Origin: Dermatemys mawii
Taxonomy: Eukaryota; Chordata; Testudines; Dermatemydidae
Length of the DNA: 64,000 nucleotides
Direction: 5' to 3'
NCBI GenBank assembly: GCA_007922305.1
Contig: ML677343.1
Span: 31,365,987 to 31,429,986, forward strand
The first letter of the stretch is position 1; every line of letters begins with the position of its first letter. Below are positions 53,531 through 64,000 of the stretch, in pieces. The notes under the pieces are model-generated. The model ran no database searches and was not told the DNA's origin. It saw nothing but the letters and a program-made list of their open reading frames with translations. The position numbers and the translations under genes are program-made.

Positions 53531-56336
53531 CCCTATTACATACTGCAACATTTCTTTTTTATAAGGTCAAGCCAGCCTTGTTTTTCCACATACTTTTAAA
53601 GACCTTTTGGAGCATGATTTTTTTTGGGGGTGGCTCTTTGATCTTCAAGGAAGTATTGGGCTGAGAAAGGCAGCAGCTGCCAGTTTCTGTATAAAACAGT
53701 CCATTAGTCAAACCCCGCTTTGGAAGTGCCACTGAATAATATATCCGTTCCTGCGAGCGGCTGCTGACCGAAATCTTGCTTTAGTTGCTTGGGTGGGGGT
53801 TTGACTTTAGTGAGGTTCGACCTGTTAGCAAAATGGATTTCGAAGATGTGCAGTCTGTTAAGGTCCCACCCACATCCCAAAAAGCCATTTGTGTTCAAAT
53901 TTGCCACTTTGTGGTTTTTATTGTACTAGCTGATCATTTTGGGAGGCTAGGCAATCAGCAATAAAGAACTTATCAAGCATTTTAAGAATAGCTGGACAGT
54001 CTATTAATGTACCCATGATCTAGGGTATCTGTTTGTCAGATGGTTCTAAAAGACACTGCAGATGGGGTGCTGTGTGTCAGAATAAGACAAGAGCTTTCTT
54101 GGAATGAGCAGTTTTTCTCTTTTAGTCTCTTTGAAGTGCAGGTGTTTTAGAGTAAGATTGTAATGGTCATAGGCAGCCGCTTCCTATCTGTTTAATTTGT
54201 ACTAGGGGAGTGTAATTTAATCCAAAGGACATTTATATTGAATTTCTGGAATATCTTTTACTGGGTGGGACACTCATGGTGTCTAGGGAAGAATCCTGGC
54301 CCTGGAATCTAACGGAACAATTGTCCGGAAATTGGACTTGATGCTCATTTGCACTTACAGCATCTTCCATCTGTAAATCGCAAAGTGCCTTTACTGGAAC
54401 ATTAAGGAATTAAGCTTCCCAGCGCTTCTAGCCTCTCCATCCTTGAGTTCGATACTGTATTTGTCATTGCAAGCTGTTGGACTGGTTCAAGAGAAGCAAA
54501 ACACAGGCAATCAGGAGGGAGGTTCCAGAGACAAGGAATTTCCCCAGCCAAGTGTCCTACAGCCTTTATGTCTACTCCACATCTGTGTCTTAAGCAGCTG
54601 ACAAATATTCCTTCCCTTGGGCACCTGGGAAAGGGGAAACTGAGCTAAAGTTAACCCTTTGTTCACTGGGGTTAACCTGAGCCCAGGTGCCATTTGCTCA
54701 TGTATATTGTTAACAAGAATGCACCCTATTGTAGTACATGTGGTGGTGTTAGGACTGGAAAACTATAACTGAAATAGTCAACATGATTTTGTTAGCACTT
54801 TTCCGCACAGCAGAGCAAAGGGTTACTCAAAGCTCCATGTATCTGTATGCGATTCACCACCATGCGCAATCTCTCTGCCATCAGAACATTATATAAATTG
54901 CCTCTTTTGAATAGTAAGATTTTCATTAAAGTCGTATTCATCTTGGATAAAGGACAGTTCAAGCACATTTCCTAAGTCTTGATTTCATTAACACAGTACT
55001 GCAGTTCGTCAAAACTCATAAATATTTATCTTTAAACGTTCTTTGCACAATTTCAAAAACATTTGCCATACTTTAACAGGAGGATTCCTGTTGTTTATTG
55101 TGCAGTAAGCTTTCCTTTCCATAGATCCACTGACAAATCTCCCTGATGGCCGTAATGAATAGGAAGACATGTTCTCTTCCAAACCTTTCACAAAACCTGG
55201 TGGCGTCTCATTTTTGTAGCAGCACTCCCAGAGGGGAAGTGACCCACAGGGATTCCCCTGGCGCATGTTATGAGTCGAAAGAATTTGCAGTATTGCCAAC
55301 CACAGCCACATAAATACCATGAATTAGGAGCTAAAAATGAGATTTTTTTAATACGTAAATTTTCGTGGGTTTTTTTGTTGTCGTTGTTTTATTTGGCTTC
55401 TGAGCCTTTAGAGGTGCTCTTGGTTCATGTTTCAGGCTTTTCTCTGCAGCTATAGTCTTGGAAACTTACTTTTTTATTTTCATGAAGCTGAGATTTCCAC
55501 CTAATCACTTGCCTCCGGACACTGAGGATTTATAAAACACATTGAATATTGTGAGATTCTTGATAAAACCATGAGTTGGCCACACTGGGCTCTTGCTAAA
55601 CATTGATACATTAGGGAAGCCCCCATGATGGATGCAGGACCTTTTCTTCGGCGCTAGGGACCAGCAGGGAGAAACTGATGGCTTGATGAACTATTTACAA
55701 AGACATGAAAATAGCAGTGGGAGAATATACAAAATGTAAGATATTCATTTGGGTTAAGGATCCAGACCTTCCTTCCTGGGTACTCTGCAGTCTCTTTGTA
55801 CTGCTGGAGCTATTCTGGAAAAACAGGAGGAAATTACAGTTATGCCCATTTGCACATCCAGAATACGTAGAGGGCCTTACTGTAAATGAAACTCCTCTTG
55901 CAATAGTCCTGATATTTTCTGGTGTTGGCCAGGTTAAAAATAAAATGGAAATAGCCTCTCATGTGATTCCTTCACTTCAGCAGAACACATAAGGAGCAGA
56001 GGCACCAGAAAAGTAAACACAGTACTGCAGTTTTTAGAATGCTTTGGATTTTACTTCAAAGAGGCTGCTCACTTTAATAAATACACACGTTTGTTTTAAA
56101 ACAGAGATTTTTGGGGGGGCAACTGAGTATTACACATGGTTATAAAAATAGTTTTTGTTTTTCACATTATGAAACAGATTCCCTGATCTAAAAAAACCTC
56201 AACCTGTTATTGAAAAGTGGGTAAAATTGATCACAAGTCGTTGGATGGAAAGTTGTTTGGCAGAGGGGAGCTGGTCACATTTTATTTTAAATTATTTGCC
56301 CCGCCCCTCCCGTTTTCTTTTGTTTTCCTGTCTTAG
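53531..56336. other. Low-repeat DNA, no gene seen
   Basis: About 2.8 kb without recognised transposons. Open frames near 55009-55992 are unrecognised. The last 30 bases are the pyrimidine tract of the next feature. Confidence 0.55.
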
Positions 56337-56402
56337 GTGGCCTGTTGATTCCAAGCAACGATTCCATCCTGAATGGAGTCCTCTCCAGAGGTCCTGAACC
56401 AG
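56337..56402 (+). other. Candidate 66-nt protein-coding exon
   Basis: A strong pyrimidine tract (56307-56334, ending in cctgtcttag) precedes it, and gtatttc follows at 56403. Frames one and two are closed by TGA; the third, entering with two bases and leaving with one, is open and begins GLLIPSNDSILNG and ends in RGPEP. A 66-base exon with equal entry and exit phase could be skipped without shifting the frame. I do not recognise the protein. The peptide has normal protein-like composition, which the other open frames in this window mostly lack. Confidence 0.45.
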
Positions 56403-57474
56403 GTATTTCTTTCTTTCATTTTATTTACATTAAAATGCCAGGCCTGATTGTGCTTTCACTTACCCCAGTGTATCTGCATCAAATTGAGCAGCATTACTCC
56501 CGGCCTAGAACCTGATCCAATGCCCAGCCAATCGTTGGAAGGATTCCTATTGACTTCAGTGGACATTGTGTTTGTGGTTTGTGAGAGGAGCCCATTGATT
56601 TTATCCCAAGTCTTTATTTGCAATAAAGTGGCCAGTGTATCCATCTTCCCAGCTGACAATTGCAGGAATTCAATTGTTCTACAAACCATATTAGTATACT
56701 AAAGCGAAATGTCACCCAAAACTATTGGTGTTATATTTTGCTTTTTATTGTCTTAATTAAGCAGAACCCCTTTTATTATTAAACAGTTGTTCCAATTTGT
56801 CATTGTGGCAGGCGGGGCTGCTCTGTAATGCCCCCCCAATGGACCAAGTGTGGTACTGCAGGCATCCCCACCTTACTCTGTAAGTGTTGGCCACGTGCTT
56901 GGAGCAGGGTGGCCCATGCCACCAGCTCGGCATCGGTTTGTTATTCAGCTGTTGAGAGACTAGCAACTTGTGACTTGACTGTCTGAGCCTTTGCATAAAG
57001 AAACAAAATTTCAAATGTAAACACTTTTTGGTAGTGCTTGGAAGCAAAGCTCTGACCTACCCTTGGGGTTCTGTGCTAGCACTGATGAACTTCTCTGTTC
57101 CAGTCTTCCCCAGCTCTGTCCCTGGGGAGATGAAGGCAAGCCTTCTTAACTGGCCTGCTGGCTCTTGATTGGTCAGTGTTTCCTCCAGGCCCTTCTATGC
57201 CCCTGGAGGACTGTCTTGTTAACAATCTGGTCTGAGCAGGTTTTCTTTGAGTAGAGGGTGTCGGGGCACCAGTGCCTCCAGCAGAGGGCAGGAAGGCCTG
57301 ATGTCCCGATCATGATCATGATTCAAATTACCATGGAGTTGCTTTTTAATCATTGCAGTAGATGTTGCTCGTTTTATTTTCCTTTGTGATATTGATTGAT
57401 AAATGCTAGTTTTAAAATAATTTTAGTGGCGATACGTTTCGCTCTTCAGCTGTCGTATAGTAATTCATCTATTG
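56403..57474. other. Unassigned sequence, no gene seen
   Basis: Includes a worn copy of the 'gatccaa...' foldback repeat near 56508-56570 ('cctgatccaatgccc', 'tcctattgacttcagtgg'). Nothing else with ends. Confidence 0.5.
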
Positions 57475-58023
57475 GAGGGGTGGGCAAACATTTTGGCCCA
57501 ACGGTCACGTTGGGGTTGTAAAACTGTACCAAGGGCTGAGTAGGGAAAGCTGTGCCTCCCCAAACGGCTTGGCCCCACCCCCTACCTGACTCCCACCCAC
57601 TTCCTGCCTCCTGACTGCCCCCCTCAGAACCTCCAACCCATCTATCCCCCCCTGCTCCTTGTCCCCTGACTGCCCCAAGCCCTGTCCACACCCCCGCCCC
57701 CGACAGATCCCCTGGGACTCCCACACCTATCCAACTCTCCCTGTGCCCCGAGTGCCCCTCAAACCGTCTTCCCCTTATCCTACCCCTGGCCCGACCCCAG
57801 CCCCCTTACCACGCTCAGAGCAGTGTGTCTGGCCCAGAGCCAGACATGCTGCCACACTGATCTGCTGGAGCATGCAGGCCCCCCACTCCAAGCGCTGCTT
57901 GCGCGACGTGTTGAGGCTTCAGGGGAGGGAGGACAGCAGAGGAGGGGGGAGGAGTTAGCCTCCCCAGCTGGGAGTTCACGGGCCGGGCAGAATGGGCCCA
58001 TGGGCCGTAGTTTGCCCACCCCA
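57475..58023. mobile_element. hAT-type element, family C, copy 2
   Basis: Starts GAGGGGTGGGCAAACATTTT and ends TAGTTTGCCCACCCCA, the two terminal bases changed from the C...G of the other copies. The 8-bp duplication is atctattg at 57467-57474 and atctatag at 58024-58031 (one mismatch). The interior is C-rich on this strand. No transposase. An antisense MIR begins just after the duplicated target. Confidence 0.9.
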
Positions 58024-58031
58024 ATCTATAG

Positions 58032-58173
58032 GCTTCAAAGCACTTTACAAAGGAAGGTGAGTATAATTAACCCCCTTTTCATATGGGGGAAATTGAGGCA
58101 CAGAGATGAAGTGAATTACAGGAGATCACATGGCAGGTCAGTGTCTGAACCAGGCCCTCCTGACCCTCTGTCC
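58032..58173 (-). repeat. MIR-like CORE-SINE, antisense
   Basis: On the + strand: 'caaagcactttacaaagg' (tail), 'aaattgaggcacagagatg' (CORE edge), 'gaattacaggagatcacatg' and 'gtgtctgaaccaggccctc' (head side). It is interrupted at 58173 by the next hAT element. The right part, after 58389, is short or lost. Confidence 0.88.
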
Positions 58174-58381
58174 CAGGCCTGCACAACTCGGAAAGCAGTG
58201 AGGGCCATAGTACCGCAAAAAACCCAGATGTGGGCCGAAAAGCCCCGCCCTTGCCTTGCCTCCCTCCACTCTCCATCACCCCACCACTTGGCTTGCCCCA
58301 CCCCTACTCATCCCCCGCGGGCCGCACAGTGAGCCCGTGCGGGCCGCATGTGGCCCCCGGGCTGCATGTTGTGCGGGCCTG
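58174..58381. mobile_element. hAT-type element of family D, nested in MIR
   Basis: Starts CAGGCCTGCACAACTC and ends ATGTTGTGCGGGCCTG, with inverted ends. The 8-bp duplication is ctctgtcc at 58166-58173 and ctctgtcc at 58382-58389, exact. It is 208 bases long and GC-rich inside, with no transposase. It lies within MIR sequence, so it is younger than the MIR. Confidence 0.92.
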
Positions 58382-58389
58382 CTCTGTCC

Positions 58390-59584
58390 CATAGTGCTGA
58401 TAACTGACTGCCCTTGAATGGTGCTGACTATATTAGAAATAATCAAGTAGAATACACCTGCAGTGCTGCTGAACGGAGCAGGGACAAACTAACTTTCACT
58501 GGAAGATGCCAAAGGGATGTGGCCTCGGAGCAAATAAAGCACCCTCTCCATCCATCCAGGAGAGCAAAAACAGCAGTGTTAATTGATTCATTCAGTGTCA
58601 GTGTGGGACAGGCCTCAGTGTGTCTCCTGCCCTGTCATAGCACCTAACAGGGGAGCCAGCAGTCTGGTCAGCTAGGCACCAGTCGGTTCCCCCAGACCAG
58701 GCTGACGGTGGATATGCAGCTAATTAGCTGATGAAGCTGGGGGGCTGATGAACCAATTAGCATCATCTCAGAGGTCTAAAAGAAGAAACAGGAAGGCAGT
58801 GGGAACTAGATGAGCTCAGTGTGCCCTGATATCTCAAAGAAAGGAGACCTCTGTTTCTCTCTGACCCTGCGGGAAAGGGCTAAAGGGCAAGAAACACTGT
58901 CAATACCTTGGCCATACAAGGCTGTGTTGGTGCAGGTGATGGCAATTTCATGTCAGTGGCGCTGGAACAATGTGAATCATGGGGATGCTGAGAGCCATTG
59001 AACCAAACTGTAAACCCTGGATATGATGGTGTTCCAGCACCTGTGTTTCATGGGGGTATATTTATATTCCCACTTGCTGGAGGGTCTGAGAGGTGTCTGG
59101 GACATCAGAGAGTGGCAATGGAATGTGCCCTGTTACAGGGCAATATAACCCCCTCTGCCCCGTCTGCTAATTTTGGTCCACTTCTTGCAAGCTGCCATGC
59201 AGGGAATGGCGTCTTGTGCCCGTGCAGAGCCCCATAGACTTCCTAGATGCTTCTTACCATAAATCTAATGTGGGGAAGAGGAAAAGCCCTGCATGTGTCT
59301 TGAGAAATCCTACATTTCGAAAGCATTTGAAATCTTGTCAATTCCTGTCATCCCAATCCTCAGTCTCCTTTCATCATGTTAAAGCAAGGGCTGTATCCCA
59401 TTCTCAAGTGGCCACAGAGACCCTGGGAGGTATGTGAAGGTCTGGTTGTGCAGTTAAGTACTTCACCTACGCATGTGATAGTTTTCATGTGTCCCTTCCT
59501 GGTATTATTTATTACTGTACACTATTTGTAACCCCATTAACAGAGAAATAAGTAGAGCTGCAAGAATACAACAAGAAAAAATCA
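58390..59584. other. Unassigned sequence, no gene seen
   Basis: The segment 58640-58810 ('caccagtcggttcccccag', 'aattagctgatgaagctgg') has an LTR-like texture but no identifiable ends. Confidence 0.45.
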
Positions 59585-59940
59585 TCTGGGTAAATTTCGC
59601 CCCTTTGCAGAGGGCCGGCATAAGAGCTCTGCGTCTCTTTAATGGGGGACATATGTGGTACACAAGCACCGAGCCATCTATTTGCATAAGAATCAATGTC
59701 ACGCTTAGTGAATATTCTTCCGCATGGAAACCGCTGATCTGCTTTTCTGGTATGTGTGACTCCCTTTTCTGTGCTTATTCCCCAATCGATTCACATGAAC
59801 AAGATTGCATTGGCAGGAACATTTATGGGAAAGCAAAAGCACAGTGTGTACTTGTGCAAATAAATATTCACAAGAGGATTTACATCGAAAGTGCTCGCAC
59901 GGCCATTTTGGAAGGCTCTTCTTAGAACTCACCAGATGGA
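59585..59940. other. Candidate conserved non-coding block
   Basis: A repeat-free block with an E-box CATATG (59650-59655), an octamer ATTTGCAT (59680-59687), an 'atcgatt' at about 59786 and 'gcaaataaatattcac' (about 59857-59872). CpG sites are intact in several places. Texture suggests a constrained enhancer-like element; this is inference. Confidence 0.3.
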
Positions 59941-61829
59941 CGTGTTGAATGTTTACGAATGTTTGTGGGCAACTAGCAAACAGAAGAAGTTGGGGAGACT
60001 CCTAACTGAGTAAGCTTTGATCACCACGGCTGCGACAGAAGTGAGAGTGTGTTGCTTGGGTGAGTAACTTGTTGCCATGAATAACAGAGATTTGTAGCAA
60101 CTAGTTTGTGTTTGTAACAACCACAATAGCTTTACATTTTTGTATGTAAACTTCTGTTAAAGCAAATGAATGGGGAATCATTTCTTCTTTTACTTACATT
60201 TCAGGGCTTTGGTCTATGGCTCTGCTTCCCCATCACAAAAATCTAGGGCATGATAAGGAGGGCAGCTGCTGTCAACACTTGTTGCTAGAGAAACACAGGA
60301 GCCTGAAACTGGGACTTGACAGGTTGAAAAAAAAGTTTTCCAATTCATGATGCTTGGGTGAGCTAAAGCGGGGGTGCAAAACACGTGCAGTTTACACGCT
60401 GTGGCAGATGGACTATGTCACAGGTAAAGCAGCCAACAGGAGGATGTATCTTTTGGGAGCCAAGTCTGGTGTTAGTTTTGCCAGGGAACATCTGAAGTTA
60501 CTGCTCAACTCAGTGAAGTTAGGTAGAATTTAGATTGTTGCAATTCAGATCATAATCTGGCCCAATATTTATTTTCTCTCGGTGTGTCCCTGCTTTGTAT
60601 TGCACCTTCCTGTTCGTTGTTTTTCTTGCTACATCCCTCCTTCCACTCCTTCAGCACTAATTTTTCACACTGACTGGATATTAAATCAGGATAAAGTATG
60701 CTACTTACTACTGATTTACTAATTTGTCCCTGGTATTTTTCCAAGGCCCCTGATTTGTAACATTTATATCTCAATGTTGAATTTGACCAGAGAGGCTTAG
60801 ATCAGTTTGGTTAAGAGTCAAATAAATATTCAAAGGTTAGGTTTCTTATCCAGACAGAATCAAAACTCTGAACCTTTTGAAATTCTCAGCACCACATGTA
60901 TAACCATTGGTTTCTGCACGGCAGATTCCTGTAGTGAAATACTGGTTGTAATGCAGAGTTCATTTTCTGTCTAAATGCAAGTCAGCTGCAATGCAGTAAT
61001 CTTGAAAAGGATGATAATGATAATTGTGGTGAAATAAATGGTCTGACTCTGCAAATGGAAATCAGACTAGGCTTGCGATCACTGGAGTGGAGAATAGTTT
61101 AAGATATGAAAATGCTGAATTAATTGGCAGCTCTGATTCTAGCAACACAATTAGTTTATCCAGAGAAGGTCTAATTATCTGGGGCTAGCACAAGTATTTT
61201 CCCTTGTAGTGCATGATTAATTTGTGTGTGTTATCCCCTCTGCTACAGCACACTGCCCTCTGGTGTCAAGAGATGATGATTAGCGATAATAGAATCCTTT
61301 TCTGTAGTAGAAGCAGTTTTGGAAAGTCAGCAGCTGTCTTTGTAAACAAGACAGACCTGTTACTATGAACCACATGCTGCTTTAAGATCTTTTTCAGTCT
61401 TTAATATTAAGTATGTGAAAGTATCTAAATTTGTGACCCAGTGTTGAAATACAAACAGATTCTGTCTGTTAAAATGCCAGCGGCTGTACTGCATGGCTCA
61501 GGATAGATGCTTTGTTTGGGGACAGCAATTGGGTATATTATAGAGGGGATGCAAGTAATTTGTAGAGCCGTGGAATAGAGGAACATTAGTTTCATAAGGA
61601 GAGTCACCACTTGCATACTTCTAGTTATATTAACCCTTTGGAGTCTCATCTATCCATATGTAAGTCTTTTGAGAGTCTCTCATGTGAAATCTCAATTATT
61701 TCCAGATCTCTAGATATAATGCTACTCATCCTCATAAGCATCAGTTTTGCTGACAGTGTCTGGAAATTGCCTCTGTCATCAAAGTTTTCACAGTGTAAAT
61801 GGAAAGAAGCCAAATACTTCAATAGAATG
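59941..61829. other. AT-rich spacer, no gene seen
   Basis: About 1.9 kb with no recognised element. Ends at the duplicated target of the next transposon. Confidence 0.55.
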
Positions 61830-61837
61830 AACTAGGG

Positions 61838-62555
61838 CAGGGGTGGGCAAACGTTTTGGCCCAAGGGCCACATCGGGGTTCAAAATTGCATGGAGGGCCG
61901 GGGAGGGAAGGCTGGCCCTGCCCCCTATCCGACCCCCTCCCACTTCCTGCCCCCTGACTGCCCTCCTCAGAACCTGTGACCCATCCAACCCCCACCGCAG
62001 TTTGTCCCCTGACTACTCCCTCCAGAGACCCCCGCACCTAACCACCCCCACCAAGACCCCACTCCCTATCTAAGCCTCCCTGCTCCTTGTCCCATGACTG
62101 CCCCCTCCAGAGGCCCCCTGCCTCTAATCACCCCCCGAGGATCCCACCCCCATCCAAGCCCCCTGCTCCCTGTCCCCTGACTGCCCTGACCCCTAGCCAT
62201 ACCCCTGCCCCCAACAGGCCCCCTGGGACTCCCACACCCTATCCAACCCCCCTGTTCCCTGTACCCTGACTGCCCCCCCAGAGACCTTCTGGCTCTTATC
62301 CAATCCCCCAGCCCCTTACCATGCTGCTCAGAACAGCGTGTTTGGCCTGGAGCCAGACATGCTGCCATGCTGATCTGCTGGAGTGCGCAGCCCCACCCCC
62401 CAGAGCACTGCTTGTGCAGCGCGCTGAGGCTACGGGAGGAGAGACCGGTGGGGGAGAAGGGAGGAGCTAGCCTCCGCAGCTGGGAGCTCAGGAGGCCAGA
62501 CAGAATTAGTCCGCAGGTTGGATGTGGCCCGCGGGCCATAGTTTTCCCACCCCTG
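61838..62555. mobile_element. hAT-type element, family C, copy 3 (most complete)
   Basis: Starts CAGGGGTGGGCAAACGTTTT and ends ATAGTTTTCCCACCCCTG, with near-matching inverted ends. The 8-bp duplication is aactaggg at 61830-61837 and aactaggg at 62556-62563, exact. At 718 bases it is the longest copy; the interior is an internally repetitive C-rich stretch ('cctgactgccc' recurs). No transposase. Confidence 0.95.
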
Positions 62556-62563
62556 AACTAGGG

Positions 62564-62954
62564 GAAAAACGCTGATTTTTTGGAAAAAATTCCTTTCTTT
62601 TTCATGGTTGTTCATTGAATATATTTAATGCATTATCTTTAGTCCATCAAAGTACATGTTTAATAAAAGTTTTACATTTCTTCCTGTATCTGACCATCTA
62701 ATGATAGTTCAGGATGGCATATCCTCATTTCCATGGCAACAAGCCGTGGTGAAGGTGTAACCATGGTGTTTACAATGGAAGGAAAGGTTAAGAAGGAGAA
62801 GACAGTTTGAGAATAGTGCCAGCTATTTGATTCACAATGGAAAAGATATTTAAGAAATAAACTGGTATATTTTATATTGCTGACTTCTTCTTGTAAAGCT
62901 GTGTTGTATTGCAGTATTGGTAAATAGCGCTGGGTTTGAATGTTATCATGGAAT
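62564..62954. other. AT-rich spacer, no gene seen
   Basis: Nothing assigned. Confidence 0.6.
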
Positions 62955-63140
62955 AAGGAGGGTCTTGTGGGTAAGTCACTGGGCTGGTAATCAGGAGATC
63001 TTGGTTGAATTCCTTGTTTTGTCTATGGGCAAATCATTTAATCTCTTTTTGCCCCGGTTCCCCATCAGTAAAATGGGGATAACACGTCTCACCTTGCAAG
63101 GGAATTTAAAGATAAATGCATTAATGTGCAAAATGCTCAT
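62955..63140 (+). repeat. MIR-like CORE-SINE
   Basis: Head 'taagtcactgggctggtaat', 'tcaggagatcttggttg', CORE 'tctatgggcaaatcattt', then 'ggttccccatcagtaaaatg'. Confidence 0.88.
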
Positions 63141-63164
63141 GTACTGCAGCAATGGGGTCTGCAA

Positions 63165-63441
63165 CTAAGGATCTGTCTCCATGGCAGTTAAAAACCCAGG
63201 GCTGGCCCGAGTCACTGACTGGGCTAAGGGGCAGTTTTAATTGCAGTATAGACACTTGGGCAGAGGCTAGAGCCTGCTCTCTGGGACCCCACCATGGGGG
63301 AAGGGGTCCTAGAGTTTGGGCTCCAGCCCGAGCCCAAATGTCTATGCCACAATTCAGTACCTTTCAGCCCAGCCCTGCAAACCCAAGTCTGTTGACCCAG
63401 GTCAGCCACGGGTGTTTAATTGCTGTGTAGACAGACCCTAA
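63165..63441. mobile_element. Foldback DNA element, 'gtctacac...' family
   Basis: The left side GGATCTGTCTCCATGGCAG with 'ttaaaaacccagg' and the right side 'gtgtttaattgctgtg' with 'tagacagaccctaatc' are imperfect inverted repeats. It is a known type of turtle non-autonomous repeat from memory. No clear duplication is visible. Confidence 0.65.
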
Positions 63442-64000
63442 TCAGACAAATATTTTCTGAGCTTTCCCTGGCACTTCAATTGCTGTTGAGCCATTATTTC
63501 ATATTCGCGTAACAAGGACTCTTAGCTGTTATTTTTAAAAAACAGAACAACCCAACCAAATAACCTGTGTACATGTGTCTGTCATGTTCTCTCTATATCT
63601 TCTGCTGAGTAAAATGAACGATCTTCCCGGTCAGGATGAAACATCAGAAATATTCCACTGGGTGCTGGTTGGAAGAAATATAGTTGGGAGAAGCTTTGGA
63701 AAAGTAACCAATCAGCTTCTAATCTCTGACATTTTCAGCACTCCATTGTAAAGGTGTACAGTCATTTATTCCAGGAGTCCAGTGAATAGCAGCTTTCTTA
63801 TGAGTTTGCTGATTTTATAACTAGCGAAGAGCAAATTTCTGGATGCTTGTCTGACGCAAACTTGGCTTTGGTATCTCCATCACTGGCTATAAATTAACAG
63901 ATAGACTGGAAGGATAGTTGAGTTTTGTAGCACTGTTTGGAATGAAATGCTACCTACCTTTATTTTTTAAAAGTGCCGACACACATGGATTAGAAATGTC
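63442..64000. other. Right edge, unassigned
   Basis: No feature recognised in the last 559 bases. Confidence 0.6.

Noticed and set aside
62066..62539. Reverse open frame of 157 codons rich in Gly and Arg
   Set aside because: Lies entirely inside a non-autonomous hAT.

Overview
This is vertebrate nuclear DNA without any confidently complete protein-coding gene, rRNA or tRNA gene. The mix of repeats points to a non-avian reptile, most likely a turtle: CR1 LINE 3' ends (tails reading 'ggatggatcacttgatga', 'gggctagatggacctttgg' and 'tcccttctggccttgga'), many MIR-like CORE-SINEs, and several families of short hAT-type DNA transposons with 8-bp target-site duplications. The taxon is inferred from remembered repeat families, not from a database search.

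Layout. 1-10 kb is mostly single-copy-looking DNA with one dated hAT insertion (433-743), a GC-rich hAT remnant (about 6.1-6.33 kb) and one good-looking orphan exon candidate (2972-3029). 10.5-25.2 kb is repeat-dense: a long broken CR1 LINE (about 11.4-13.58 kb) carrying a nested hAT, an inverted pair of tRNA-like sequences (13.65-13.78 kb), MIRs, an antisense CR1 tail, more hAT copies, and a second CR1 tail (24.7-25.2 kb) with a nested hAT of another family. 25.5-36 kb has two hAT copies (27.35 and 27.9-28.5 kb), a solo-LTR-like element (32970-33629), stretches that look like constrained non-coding DNA, and a LINE fragment with an internal inversion (35.92-36.78 kb). 36-57 kb is AT-richer and sparse: microsatellites, MIRs, three CR1 tails, foldback repeats, and a second exon candidate (56337-56402). 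57.4-64 kb has three further GC-rich hAT insertions, MIRs and a terminal foldback element.

How it fits together. No operon or gene system is present; the window is best read as intron or intergenic DNA of a large vertebrate locus. The recoverable biology is transposition history: seven hAT insertions with matching 8-bp duplications, plus one 197-bp foldback insertion with the same kind of duplication; two unrelated hATs that landed at the homologous position in two CR1 tails; a LINE copy with the arrangement expected from twin priming; and a foldback element that split a MIR. The only hints of host-gene content are three short splice-site-bounded segments and four low-repeat blocks that may be conserved regulatory DNA. 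I did not find a new biological system here.
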